Notes under the pieces: model-generated | What the model saw: only the letters and a program-made list of their open reading frames with translations | Databases searched by the model: none | What the model was told of the DNA's origin: nothing | Shown here: positions 1 to 8,830 of the stretch, one piece after another | How the letters are laid out: the number at the start of each line of letters is the position of its first letter | How positions within the stretch are numbered: the first letter of the stretch is position 1 | Program-made: the position numbers and the translations under genes | Assembly (NCBI GenBank): GCA_038106185.1 | Contig: JAYODE010000006.1 | Location: 1-64,000, forward strand | DNA length: 64,000 bases | Direction of reading: 5' to 3' | Origin: UBA4582 sp038106185 | GTDB taxonomy: Bacteria; Pseudomonadota; Gammaproteobacteria; Pseudomonadales; Azotimanducaceae

Positions 1-74
1 CTCAACGCGCTAACCTTCGACATACTGTTTTGTGCTCGCCCTCCTTCCTTAATAACGAAGCGCCATAACGAATA

Positions 75-139
75 GCCCTGATCAAGAGCCCTGATGAAGA
101 GCCCTGATGAAGAGCAGTTATGAAGAGCCGTTATGAAGA
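75..139. repeat. 13-bp intergenic tandem array, five units
   Basis: Five consecutive 13-bp units of the form GCCCTGATGAAGA lie downstream of queC; units 2 and 3 are identical and units 4-5 have the variant core AGTTAT/CGTTAT. No reading frame or terminator is evident. This is one of many short arrays with locus-specific units in the window. The rest of 1-192 shows no recognisable feature. Confidence 0.9.
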
Positions 140-192
140 GCCAAAGGGACTCCTGTCAAGGTAGGCGTTAACCGATCCGAAACTTTAACGTC

Positions 193-909
193 TCAACAAT
201 CACCAACTGAAGGGCTATAGCGAGTTGGATCTGACACTCCGGCTGCCTGAAAACCTGCTCGTCGAATCTGGCAGCTAGCACAGACCCGACAGGCACGACC
301 TGATGTGTCAAGCTGATAGCAGGACACCGTTTCTGCATAATCAACGCCAAGACTTATGCCGGCTTTGATAATCGCATCCTTGCTGAGCGCTATCAAAGGG
401 GTGTGGATTCGCAGACGGCCACCTTCCACCCCAATACGAGTGGCCAGGTTTGCCATATTTTCAAAGGCTTGAATAAATTCGGGTCGACAATCCGGGTAAC
501 CTGAGTAATCGACGGCGTTAACACCGATAAAGATATCCAAGGCCTCAAGGACTTCCGCATATGCTAGCGCATAGGCAAGAAAAACTGTGTTACGGGCTGG
601 GACATAGGTCACCGGAATACCTGAAGCATCATCGGCGGTTGCGTTTGTCGGCACCGCTATATCGGGGTCTGTCAAAGCAGAACCACCAAAACCACCGATA
701 TCCACTGATACCACCTTGTGGTGCGCTTGGCGCTGCGACGCGATCTGCCTGGCGTATTCAATCTCTGTCAAATGACGCTGCCCATAGTCGAAGCTCAAGC
801 AGTAGCAATCAAACCCCTGAGCCTGAGCCATCGCCAGACTCGTCGCAGAATCCAATCCACCCGATAGCAAAACGACCGCCTTGGGACGACCAACAGCCAC
901 GTCAGACAC
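193..909 (-). CDS. queC: 7-cyano-7-deazaguanine synthase QueC
   Basis: QueC makes preQ0 from 7-carboxy-7-deazaguanine, ammonia and ATP in queuosine biosynthesis (cytoplasm). The 238-residue protein has the N-terminal PP-loop ATP pyrophosphatase motif SGGLDS (about residues 16-21) and a C-terminal zinc cluster with cysteines in the stretch CYQLDTSGRACRVCASC. Length is normal for the family. Its ATG overlaps the end of queE by 8 bases, so the two are probably translationally coupled and form the distal end of the tol-pal cluster. The two enzymes act consecutively, which supports both calls. Confidence 0.97.
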   Translation of the reverse strand: MSDVAVGRPKAVVLLSGGLDSATSLAMAQAQGFDCYCLSFDYGQRHLTEIEYARQIASQRQAHHKVVSVDIGGFGGSALTDPDIAVPTNATADDASGIPVTYVPARNTVFLAYALAYAEVLEALDIFIGVNAVDYSGYPDCRPEFIQAFENMANLATRIGVEGGRLRIHTPLIALSKDAIIKAGISLGVDYAETVSCYQLDTSGRACRVCASCQIRRAGFQAAGVSDPTRYSPSVGDC

Positions 910-1540
910 CCGGCTTATCCCCCCAAAGTATCTTGTGTAATTGCATCTGGAACCTCACCGGTAAGCGTTCTGCAAGTATCCACTCTGCTAACTCGGCTGC
1001 ATCCTGTTGCCCAACACTGGGAGAGAACAATACCTCACCCACGCGCTCCAATAAACCATACTCTCGCACTTTGAAACTCGCCCAACTGAAGTCCTGGCGA
1101 TCGCAAATCACAAACTTCACCTGGTCCTTGCGCTCCAGTAGGGCCAAATTAGCGTACATATTACGACTCACCTCAGCTGAACCTGGCGTCTTTAAGTCCA
1201 TCACAATCGAGACTCTAGGATCAACGCCGGCTATATCAAGCGCACCACTCGTCTCTAACGAGACTTGGTAGCCTGCATCGCAAAGCTTCTCCATCAACCG
1301 CAGACAATTCGGCTGAGCCAGTGGTTCACCTCCGGTAACAGTCACATAACGAGCGCCGAAACTGGCGACCTGATCGAGCACTTCCGCCATGGAAATTTGG
1401 ATTCCACCACTGAAGGCATAAGCCGTATCGCAATACTGGCAGCGTAGAGGACAACCCGTAAGACGCACGAATACGGTGGGCAAACCACTGGTTTTGGCCT
1501 CACCTTGAAGCGAATAGAATATTTCTGTGATTCTTAACAT
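902..1540 (-). CDS. queE: 7-carboxy-7-deazaguanine synthase QueE (radical SAM)
   Basis: Radical SAM enzyme that converts 6-carboxy-tetrahydropterin to 7-carboxy-7-deazaguanine, the step before QueC. The 212-residue protein starts MLRITEIFYSLQGE, the usual QueE N-terminus, and carries the cluster-binding CPLRCQYC (CxxxCxxC) near residue 30 and a TGGEP motif near residue 75. An open frame extends 49 codons further upstream but runs through the end of cpoB and has no family similarity, so the ATG at 1538-1540 is preferred. It overlaps queC by 8 bases. Confidence 0.96.
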   Translation of the reverse strand: MLRITEIFYSLQGEAKTSGLPTVFVRLTGCPLRCQYCDTAYAFSGGIQISMAEVLDQVASFGARYVTVTGGEPLAQPNCLRLMEKLCDAGYQVSLETSGALDIAGVDPRVSIVMDLKTPGSAEVSRNMYANLALLERKDQVKFVICDRQDFSWASFKVREYGLLERVGEVLFSPSVGQQDAAELAEWILAERLPVRFQMQLHKILWGDKPGV

Positions 1541-1598
1541 GGTGTGTAAAGCTTGAATCTGAGGGCAGGGCAACAACCTGCTCGAGTGATGGTAGAGG

Positions 1599-2549
1599 CT
1601 AGGAATTGCAATCAGACATACTATCGCGCATGTAGCTGCTTGCCAGCTTTGCGACCGACTTGCCTTGATGCTGCTCAACGACATCACTCAACAGCGCTTT
1701 CGCTTTACTGCAGTCACCCATTAGATGATGGACTTTCCCTAGTTTGAAGGCTGCATCAGGTACTTTTCGGTGATCTGGAAAAAGGGTCATGACCTGAACA
1801 AACGCCTGACGCGCACTCTCATAGTCGGGAACCGGCATAGCGGCATACACTTCGCCCAACCAATAATAAGCATTAGGTGCATATTCCCCGTTCGGGAAGC
1901 GCTTGATCACCCCTTCTAGTTGTGTGATCGCGAGATCGTATTGGCGATTTCGAATCAACTCCAGAGCCGTATCGTACAAAGATTTTTCGCCTTGCACAGT
2001 TGTTGCAGGGGCCGTCGCACCAGCACTGGTCGCCGCCGACTGTTTAGTCGAGTCAAGCTCGCCTGCTGCCAGCGTCCTGGTTACCCGTTGTTCACGTAAC
2101 TCCTGGAACCGACTGTCCAATTCCAGATAACGATCATCCTGGATTTTTTTCATTCTCTTCAACTGATACTGCAGGTCTTCCACCAGCCCACGCAATGTTT
2201 GGACTTCCTGCTCCATCAGCTGCGCCTGGTATTCAGCCTCGATACCTGAGCTCACTGTGCCATTTTCCAGAGGCGCTTGAAAAGGTAGCTCTTGCACGTC
2301 AGACATGCTGCGTGGCTCAATATTGCGTGAACCCAGCTCTTGGACCACGAAGCCAGTGGATTCGCTATCTTGAGCTCTGCTATTTTGAGCTTTATAGCTT
2401 TCAGATTTGACACTTTGAGGTTCAATACCCCGAGACTCTACTTTAATCCCGTCGCCGCTCGCAGCCATTAGAATTGGTGCGCCGGTCAGCAACAGCAGTC
2501 CCAGAGCACCATTTCTTATTTGGCAGATTGTCGAGTGAGAATCTCGCAT
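1599..2549 (-). CDS. cpoB: Cell division coordinator CpoB (YbgF)
   Basis: Periplasmic TolA-binding protein that coordinates peptidoglycan synthesis with Tol-driven outer membrane constriction. The 316-residue protein begins with a signal peptide (MRDSHSTICQIRNGALGLLL, cleaved around AAS), followed by a low-complexity linker (about residues 30-80), a coiled coil (about 100-140) and three TPR-like repeats in the C-terminal 120 residues beginning YDTALELIRN. The start at 2549 is chosen because it yields the signal peptide; the frame is open upstream. The linker contains two kinds of short internal repeats (SRGIEPQS/SRNIEPRS and KAQNS/RAQDS). It follows pal by 23 bases. Confidence 0.93.
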   Translation of the reverse strand: MRDSHSTICQIRNGALGLLLLTGAPILMAASGDGIKVESRGIEPQSVKSESYKAQNSRAQDSESTGFVVQELGSRNIEPRSMSDVQELPFQAPLENGTVSSGIEAEYQAQLMEQEVQTLRGLVEDLQYQLKRMKKIQDDRYLELDSRFQELREQRVTRTLAAGELDSTKQSAATSAGATAPATTVQGEKSLYDTALELIRNRQYDLAITQLEGVIKRFPNGEYAPNAYYWLGEVYAAMPVPDYESARQAFVQVMTLFPDHRKVPDAAFKLGKVHHLMGDCSKAKALLSDVVEQHQGKSVAKLASSYMRDSMSDCNS

Positions 2550-2572
2550 ATCAAAATAGATTGCCGTCAGTC

Positions 2573-3130
2573 TTAGCGGTAAACCGCTTCGACTCGTCGA
2601 TTCATCGCCCAAGCCGCTTCACTATGGCCACCATCTGCAGGCTTTTCTTCACCGTAGCTGATGACTTCGATTTGCGAGCGAGAAGCTCCTTCTGCAACCA
2701 GATAGGCTCGCACGGCATTTGCACGACGCTCGCCCAAGGCCAGGTTATATTCACGAGTGCCGCGCTCGTCAGCATGTCCTTCAAGGCGAAGCCGTAAGGT
2801 TGGATCTTCTCTCATCGCCGTGGCGTGCTTGCTCAATTCAACATGACTGCCTCGTTTTACGATTGCCTGATCAAAGTCAAAATAGAACACACCCTGAAGC
2901 TCTTCCATGCCATCCATACTTTCGGCAGAAGGCACTGAAAGCTTGCCACGACTAACAACTGCTTGCCGAATCTCTTCAACCACAGGCTCCGGGGTCTCAA
3001 AGACGGGCGCAACGACCTCTGGAGTCGGCTCATCCATGGGCTTTTCTGCCTCTTGCTTGGACGCACAGCCAGCCAATACAAAAGCCGCAAAACTTACCAC
3101 CATGACGCTACGTATTGTTATTCTTACCAT
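2573..3130 (-). CDS. pal: Peptidoglycan-associated lipoprotein Pal
   Basis: Outer-membrane lipoprotein of the Tol-Pal system that binds peptidoglycan. The 185-residue protein has a lipoprotein signal peptide ending in the lipobox LAGC (Cys about residue 22), a Pro/Glu-rich linker, and a C-terminal OmpA-like domain with YFDFDQ, a GHADERGTREYN motif and RRVEAVYR at the end. An AGGAG ribosome-binding site lies 7 bases before the ATG. It sits between tolB and cpoB as expected. Confidence 0.97.
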   Translation of the reverse strand: MVRITIRSVMVVSFAAFVLAGCASKQEAEKPMDEPTPEVVAPVFETPEPVVEEIRQAVVSRGKLSVPSAESMDGMEELQGVFYFDFDQAIVKRGSHVELSKHATAMREDPTLRLRLEGHADERGTREYNLALGERRANAVRAYLVAEGASRSQIEVISYGEEKPADGGHSEAAWAMNRRVEAVYR

Positions 3131-3235
3131 GATTCGCTCCTGTCGATCGCTGAAAAAAGATTAAAACACAAATTTACCGGTAAAAGCATGCAAACAAGCC
3201 ACGGATCGATAAATTTCGCGGCGTATTCTAGCAGA

Positions 3236-4555
3236 TCATTCTGCAATAGGCTTAAATTTTCGCCGTTTTTGCGGTGACCAGGCAGGCTCCCTGACATCAC
3301 CCTCGCTGGACGGTAGATTAAACTTCACGCCCCCATCAATGGATACAGCAGCCAGGATACCCTCGCCACCGACCTGTGTCGCATAAATCAGCATACTGCC
3401 GTTAGGCGCGATACTTGGGGACTCATCCAGGCTGGTCTCTGTTAACACTCTCAACCGACCACGGGCCAGATCCAACATAGCGATATGGAAGATACCGTTA
3501 CGACGGTGCACCATGACAATACCACTGCCGTCAGGCAAAACACTGGCTTTAGCGTTATAATCGCCTTCAAAGGTTAGCCGTTCGATGGACAGGTCATCAA
3601 GCTGAATCTGGTATATCTGTGGCTGTCCACCGCGATTAGAGGTGAAAATAATGCCTTTTCCATCTGGGCTCCAAGACGGCTCAGTATCAATACCATAGTG
3701 CCTGGTGACTCGTCGCAGTCGTCGATCCGCGATCGTCAAGACGTAGATATCGGGATTACCATCCTTTGACAACACCATCGCCAACTGTTTGCCATCAGGC
3801 GAAAACGCTGGCGCGCCATTAAGACCTGGGAAATTCGTTAATTGCTGCCGAGTACCATTGACGACATCACGCAGAAATATTGCAGGCCGTCGGTCCACTT
3901 CAAATGACACATACGCAATGTAACGACCATCCCGTGACCAGCTCGCCGAAAGAATCGGCTCTCTGGACTCAAGCATAGTCTGGACTCTGTGACCGTCAGC
4001 ATCAGCTATATTTAGGCGAAATCGGCGGTTATTAATGGGCCCTAGCGCAGTCACATACATAATTTGAGTTGAGAAGGCACCGTCAATACCTGTCAGAATT
4101 TTGAACACGCTGTCGCTGGCATAGTGAGCCATGTCGCGCAGCTCACTGACACTGCCCTCTATCGTCTGACGCAGCTCTACCGATTGCTTGAAGACGTTGT
4201 AAAGAGTGTAGGTCAGGCGGTAGCGATCACCCACAGGTGATACATGTCCAATCAAAAGGTACTCCACGTTCAACAACCGCCAATCGCGGTTGAAAATCTC
4301 AGAGGTCTCATGAGGCAAGCTCAGCATCTGGCTAGTCGGCAGACTGTCAAATCGGCCACTGAGCACGAGATCCGCCTCGATAATGTCGCTGATACTTTCG
4401 GGGAGTGTGCCCGCACCCCGCCAATCAAAGGGCACAACAGCCACTCTGACAGCGTTATCAACGCCCTTGGTCACTTCGATTCGCAAGTCTGCCAACACCG
4501 GTTGAAACGGCGTGCAGACAATCATTATGGCTAGCAGATAATTTTTTATTTTCAT
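3236..4555 (-). CDS. tolB: Tol-Pal system beta-propeller protein TolB
   Basis: Periplasmic protein that shuttles between Pal and the TolQRA motor. The 439-residue product has a cleavable signal peptide (ending near PVLA), an N-terminal alpha/beta domain and a C-terminal six-bladed propeller with WD40-like motifs such as SWSRDGRYIAY, AFSPDGKQLA and SWSPDGKGIIFTS. A TTG codon lies directly before the ATG; the ATG at 4553-4555 is preferred. It lies 10 bases downstream of tolA. Confidence 0.97.
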   Translation of the reverse strand: MKIKNYLLAIMIVCTPFQPVLADLRIEVTKGVDNAVRVAVVPFDWRGAGTLPESISDIIEADLVLSGRFDSLPTSQMLSLPHETSEIFNRDWRLLNVEYLLIGHVSPVGDRYRLTYTLYNVFKQSVELRQTIEGSVSELRDMAHYASDSVFKILTGIDGAFSTQIMYVTALGPINNRRFRLNIADADGHRVQTMLESREPILSASWSRDGRYIAYVSFEVDRRPAIFLRDVVNGTRQQLTNFPGLNGAPAFSPDGKQLAMVLSKDGNPDIYVLTIADRRLRRVTRHYGIDTEPSWSPDGKGIIFTSNRGGQPQIYQIQLDDLSIERLTFEGDYNAKASVLPDGSGIVMVHRRNGIFHIAMLDLARGRLRVLTETSLDESPSIAPNGSMLIYATQVGGEGILAAVSIDGGVKFNLPSSEGDVREPAWSPQKRRKFKPIAE

Positions 4556-4565
4556 CAAGATCTCT

Positions 4566-5351
4566 TTACAGTCTTAGGTCTTCGGGTCTGAACAAGACCT
4601 CAAACTCGCGAAAATTACGCTCAAATTGGACGGATTCTGCCGGTACGATAAAACGTTCCGCCTTTCGCACGGCGAGCATCGCCGAGCGATCAAAGGCTTC
4701 ATTGCCGCTCGAGGCCTGGAGCGTCACATTCACTACTTCACCCGTCGGCACGAGAAATACCTTCAACAGCGCCTGCATGCCATTTCTGGCGCTGGGCGGC
4801 CTTGACCAGTTTTGAATGATCTCACGCTGAATTTGCGCCACGTAGGCCATGGCCTTCTCGTCATCGGTCACAGCCTGCCGATAATCTTGCTCTTGGCGAA
4901 TCGCCAAGGCGAGATTTTTTTGGGTTTCCGCCTGAGCTTGCTTGCTGCTTGTCGCTTTCTGCGCTTCGGCTTTCTTCGCCTCGGCCTGCTGAGCGGCAGC
5001 TCGCAATTGAGCTAGACGAGAGGCCTCGGCCGCTGCCTGGGCTTTGGCTGCCGACTCGGCTTTAGCTTTCGCCTTGGCATCCTTTTCTGCTTGTTTTCGC
5101 CGCTCCTGCTCCCGTTGCTTAGCCAATCGTGCTTTAGCTTGACGTCGTTCCGTCGCAGCTGCCGCCAATTTCTGTTCCTTGACCTTATGCGGGTTTGCAG
5201 TTACCAGCGCCGCATCAATGTAATATTGCTTAACTTCGGTCAAAGGTTTGACCGCTTGATCCTCCCAATTGGTTAATAATAGTGCCATGACGACTGCGTG
5301 AACCCCCAATGCGAGCGCCGCCGGCAAAATATAAGTTCTCATGGGGCTCAT
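4566..5351 (-). CDS. tolA: Cell envelope integrity protein TolA
   Basis: Inner-membrane-anchored protein linking the TolQR motor to TolB/Pal. The 261-residue protein has one N-terminal transmembrane segment (about residues 8-27), a long Ala/Lys/Glu-rich helical domain (about 55-150) and a C-terminal domain of the TonB/TolA type including NWSRPPSARNGM and FDRSAMLAVRKAE. The repetitive helical domain is shorter than in E. coli TolA. It is 4 bases downstream of tolR. Confidence 0.93.
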   Translation of the reverse strand: MSPMRTYILPAALALGVHAVVMALLLTNWEDQAVKPLTEVKQYYIDAALVTANPHKVKEQKLAAAATERRQAKARLAKQREQERRKQAEKDAKAKAKAESAAKAQAAAEASRLAQLRAAAQQAEAKKAEAQKATSSKQAQAETQKNLALAIRQEQDYRQAVTDDEKAMAYVAQIQREIIQNWSRPPSARNGMQALLKVFLVPTGEVVNVTLQASSGNEAFDRSAMLAVRKAERFIVPAESVQFERNFREFEVLFRPEDLRL

Positions 5352-5355
5352 GCGG

Positions 5356-5775
5356 CTATCCTGGTGGCTCTGTGATCAGACCAACACTCCTAGCCCCAGC
5401 TTGCTGCAGTACATTCATCAACCCAACCACAACACCATAACTGAGCGCCTGATCGCCCTCCACCAAGACTTTGATGTCAGGATTTACCTGAATAATTTTT
5501 GCAGCACGCTCGCCGATCAAAGCCAAAGCAACCTGCTCCTCTTCCTGACCCACATTCATATAGTAGGTCGAGTCAGCTTTCACCGACACTACGAGAGTAA
5601 GTTCGTCCTCATTCACAGCCATCGGGCCCGAAGCTGCGTCTGGCAAATCGACATTGATACCTTGTGTCATCAAGGGTGCGGTAACCATAAAAATAACCAA
5701 CAGCACCAGTGTCACGTCGATGTAAGGCACGACGTTAATCTCAGCCATCGGCTTTCTTCTCGCTGCTTTAGCCAT
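5356..5775 (-). CDS. tolR: Biopolymer transport protein TolR
   Basis: ExbD/TolR family component of the proton-driven Tol motor. The 139-residue protein has a short cytoplasmic N-terminus, one transmembrane segment (about residues 18-38) with the essential Asp in NVVPYIDVTLVLLVIFM, and a periplasmic domain. The start overlaps the tolQ stop by one base (TAATG), typical of coupled tolQ-tolR translation. Confidence 0.96.
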   Translation of the reverse strand: MAKAARRKPMAEINVVPYIDVTLVLLVIFMVTAPLMTQGINVDLPDAASGPMAVNEDELTLVVSVKADSTYYMNVGQEEEQVALALIGERAAKIIQVNPDIKVLVEGDQALSYGVVVGLMNVLQQAGARSVGLITEPPG

Positions 5776-6458
5776 TATTTATCCTGCTGACGTATGCCAC
5801 GATACAAGATGCCACTAAACTCCTCGGTGAAAGCATCGAGACGGTTAACGATAATTTCGACTTGGGCAGCAAACCGGTTATAAGCAATCACCGCAGGGAT
5901 TGCGGCAAACAAGCCAATTGCGGTCGCCACCAGGGCCTCGGAGATGCCCGGCGCGACGACCGACAGGCTAGCCTGATTCACCGTCGCCAGCCCTCGAAAG
6001 GAGTTCATGATACCCCAGACCGTGCCGAACAGGCCGATATAGGGACTGGTCGAGCCAACCGTAGCGAGAAAAGGCAAACTCGTTTCCAGACGTTCTTCCT
6101 CTCGTGATAGTGCAACTCGCATTGCCCGCTGGACATTTTGCATAATCCGATCTGGATCTTCTTCTTTTTGTTGGCGCAGCCGAGTGAATTCCTTGAACCC
6201 GGCGACAAAAATCAACTCCATGCCAACGGGTTCGCGCTCGCTCGCCTCTACCTCCAGATATATCTTGCGCAAATCTTTACCCGACCAAAACTCGTTCTCA
6301 AACGAGATGGACTCTCGCTTGATTGACGACAGACTGAAACCGCGCTGAAAGATCATGACCCATGACACCATTGAAGCCAGAACCAGCAGGCCCATGACAC
6401 ACTGAACAACAATGCTGGCATTTAAAACCAGATCGGTAATAGAAATGGGCTCATTCAA
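5775..6458 (-). CDS. tolQ: Tol-Pal system proton channel subunit TolQ
   Basis: MotA/TolQ/ExbB family inner-membrane protein that forms the ion channel with TolR. The 227-residue protein has three predicted membrane segments (about residues 14-36, 135-160 and 170-192) and the family stretch GTVWGIMNSFRGL. The start appears to be TTG at 6456-6458; the nearby ATG is in another frame and the next in-frame ATG lies inside the first membrane segment. Only 12 bases separate it from ruvB, with no ybgC between. Confidence 0.94.
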   Translation of the reverse strand: MNEPISITDLVLNASIVVQCVMGLLVLASMVSWVMIFQRGFSLSSIKRESISFENEFWSGKDLRKIYLEVEASEREPVGMELIFVAGFKEFTRLRQQKEEDPDRIMQNVQRAMRVALSREEERLETSLPFLATVGSTSPYIGLFGTVWGIMNSFRGLATVNQASLSVVAPGISEALVATAIGLFAAIPAVIAYNRFAAQVEIIVNRLDAFTEEFSGILYRGIRQQDK

Positions 6459-6470
6459 GGTAGTTACTCT

Positions 6471-7520
6471 TTAGTCTTGGTCAGTCGGGAGATCGTCAAA
6501 TTGAAACGATGAGTTGGTGGCAGGTATCTTCAGGCCAAAATGCTGATACGCGTGCCGAGTAGCAACCCTACCTCTTGGCGTGCGCATGATAAAGCCCTGC
6601 TGGATCAAATACGGCTCATAGACATCCTCAATGGTGTCACGTTCTTCGCCAATGGCTGCCGCCAGACTATCCACGCCGACAGGGCCACCATCAAATTTTT
6701 CAATCAAAGCCATCAGCAGACGCCTGTCCATATGGTCAAACCCGTTGGCATCAACCTTCAACATATTCAGGGCATCCTCGGCCACCGCCCTATCGATCTG
6801 ACCATTGGCTTTCACCTCAGCAAAATCACGGACTCGGCGCAGTAGTCGATTGGCAATCCGCGGCGTACCCCGCGACCGCAATGCAACTTCTCGAGCGCCG
6901 TCATAATCAGACCGTACGCCGAGTAGACGGGATGAACGCAGGACGATTTGCGTCAGGTCGTCGACCTGATAAAACTCCAGACGCTGAATGATCCCAAATC
7001 GATCCCGCAACGGCGATGTCAAGAGCCCTGTTCGAGTGGTTGCGCCGACCAGCGTGAATGGCGGCAATTCAAGTTTGAGGGTTCTCGCAGCAGGACCTTC
7101 GCCGATGGTGATGTCGACCTGAAAATCCTCCATTGCCGGATACAAAACTTCCTCAATTGCGGGCGAAAGTCGATGGATTTCGTCAATAAACAGGACATCA
7201 CCGGCCTCAAGATTGGTCAGTGCCGCGACCAGGTCGCCCTTCTTATCAATAACTGGCCCTGATGTGGCCTTAATCTGGACGCCCATTTCATTAGCGATAA
7301 TATTTGCGAGTGTCGTCTTGCCCAGACCAGGCGGACCAAATATCAGGGTATGGTCGAGGTGCTCGCCACGTCGTTTGGCGGCATCGATAAAGATGGTCAT
7401 CTGCTCGCTGACTTGGGGCTGGCCACGATATTCAATAAAGCTTTTTGGACGAATTGCCCAGTCTTGTGTTGAATCTCCCTGGGTAGATTCTGGCGTTACC
7501 AGTCGATCAGATTCAATCAT
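6471..7520 (-). CDS. ruvB: Holliday junction branch migration helicase RuvB
   Basis: AAA+ ATPase that drives branch migration with RuvA. The 349-residue protein has Walker A GPPGLGKTT, Walker B DVLFIDEIHR, a sensor region with GATTRTG and a C-terminal winged helix ending near FIMRTPRGRVAT. Length is normal. It lies downstream of ruvC and ruvA (79 bases from ruvA) and directly upstream of tolQ. Confidence 0.98.
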   Translation of the reverse strand: MIESDRLVTPESTQGDSTQDWAIRPKSFIEYRGQPQVSEQMTIFIDAAKRRGEHLDHTLIFGPPGLGKTTLANIIANEMGVQIKATSGPVIDKKGDLVAALTNLEAGDVLFIDEIHRLSPAIEEVLYPAMEDFQVDITIGEGPAARTLKLELPPFTLVGATTRTGLLTSPLRDRFGIIQRLEFYQVDDLTQIVLRSSRLLGVRSDYDGAREVALRSRGTPRIANRLLRRVRDFAEVKANGQIDRAVAEDALNMLKVDANGFDHMDRRLLMALIEKFDGGPVGVDSLAAAIGEERDTIEDVYEPYLIQQGFIMRTPRGRVATRHAYQHFGLKIPATNSSFQFDDLPTDQD

Positions 7521-7599
7521 TGTCAGCCTGTCCCCGCTTACCGGGCATGAAAACGCTAGTTTGCCACATTAATGCTTGTTCGACAGGAGAGACTGAAGC

Positions 7600-8181
7600 T
7601 CAAGCGAGTGATTTCAACGCTTGGCGTATTAAGCGCTCAACGCTGACATCCTGATCCTCTATTTGTGCCAGTGCTCGTGCCGCCTCCTGGGGCTTGTAAC
7701 CCAGGCCGATCAATGCCGCCTCAGCATCCGCGACCACATCGGGCGCTCGCTGAGCAGAGGGCAGGAATCCATCTGCAAGGGCAGGCAGGCGGTCGCGCAT
7801 CTCTATAATGAGTCTTTCCGCGGTCTTCTTGCCAACACCTGGCAGCGCCGTCAGGGCTTTGACGTCATTGTTCTGAATGCAGCGGCTAAAGGCCTTAACA
7901 TCAACGCCAGAAAGTATTGCCACAGCCAGCTTGGGTCCCACACCGTTGACCTTGATGAGCGCACGAAACAACTCACGCTCAGACACGGTCGAGAAACCAA
8001 ACAGCAAATGGGCATCTTCACGCACCACCAGATGCGTATACAACATTACTTCAGAGCCATTCTCACCCAGATGGAAAAAGGTGGTCAGGGGTATCTCCAC
8101 CTCATAACCCAGGCCCTGAACATCGACGACCACTTGGTGGCTATTTTTTTCTAATATTTTACCCTGCACTCTGCCAATCAA
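7600..8181 (-). CDS. ruvA: Holliday junction DNA helicase subunit RuvA
   Basis: Tetrameric Holliday-junction-binding partner of RuvB. The 193-residue protein begins MIGRVQGKILEK, has helix-hairpin-helix motifs in VNGVGPKLA and LPGVGKKTAERL, and a C-terminal three-helix RuvB-binding domain. The start is a TTG codon whose last two bases form the first two of the ruvC TGA stop (TTGA overlap), indicating tight coupling. Confidence 0.97.
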   Translation of the reverse strand: MIGRVQGKILEKNSHQVVVDVQGLGYEVEIPLTTFFHLGENGSEVMLYTHLVVREDAHLLFGFSTVSERELFRALIKVNGVGPKLAVAILSGVDVKAFSRCIQNNDVKALTALPGVGKKTAERLIIEMRDRLPALADGFLPSAQRAPDVVADAEAALIGLGYKPQEAARALAQIEDQDVSVERLIRQALKSLA

Positions 8182-8741
8182 TTCTCTGTTTTCCTTTCGC
8201 CACCAGGGTTGCTGCCAAGGCTCACCATACGACCGCGGCGATAGCTATTGGCACCTGCGATCCGCTTGAGATTCTGCTGCGTGTTAATATGGCACAACGC
8301 GATAGCCAGTGCATCGGCGGCGTCCTGTTGAGGCTGGGCGGGCAGCTTCAACAAGGTCTGAACCATATGCTGAACCTGGCTTTTATCGGCCGCCCCCGTA
8401 CCCACCACGGCCTGCTTAATTTTTCGCGCCTCGTATTCAAATACATCGAGGCCCAGCTTTGCCCCCGCAACGAGCGCTACGCCTCGCGCATGACCCAGTT
8501 TCAATGCCGACGCCGCACTTTTGGCCATAAAGACTTTTTCGATCGCCATCTCACTGGGATTATACTGCTGGATGACTTCGGTGACCCCGGCGAAAATTTC
8601 CACCAGCTTTCCTGCCAGGTCAGCCTGAGCAGCCGTTCTGATGCAACCACTGGCGACATAGACTGAGCGCGAACCTTGCGCGTCAATCAGGCCAAATCCC
8701 GTCACTAGGGATCCTGGATCTATACCTAGGACTATCGCCAT
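8178..8741 (-). CDS. ruvC: Crossover junction endodeoxyribonuclease RuvC
   Basis: Holliday junction resolvase with an RNase H-like fold. The 187-residue protein starts MAIVLGIDPGS (first catalytic Asp in GIDPG), then has the acidic residue in MAIEKVF and C-terminal acids in QQDAADALAIALCH. An upstream extension of 21 codons is open but the family begins at the ATG ending at 8741. The stop overlaps the ruvA start. Confidence 0.97.
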   Translation of the reverse strand: MAIVLGIDPGSLVTGFGLIDAQGSRSVYVASGCIRTAAQADLAGKLVEIFAGVTEVIQQYNPSEMAIEKVFMAKSAASALKLGHARGVALVAGAKLGLDVFEYEARKIKQAVVGTGAADKSQVQHMVQTLLKLPAQPQQDAADALAIALCHINTQQNLKRIAGANSYRRGRMVSLGSNPGGERKTEN

Positions 8742-8830
8742 TGAAATCCTGTCATGAGCGCTCCGCTGCCGTTGAGGGGCAGCCCTCAGCTTAGCACAAG
8801 CCACTCGTCGATGTGGCCGCGATTATTCGC

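Noticed and set aside
75..139. CRISPR array
   Set aside because: Units are 13 bp and directly adjacent without spacers; the same holds for the other arrays, and no cas gene is present.
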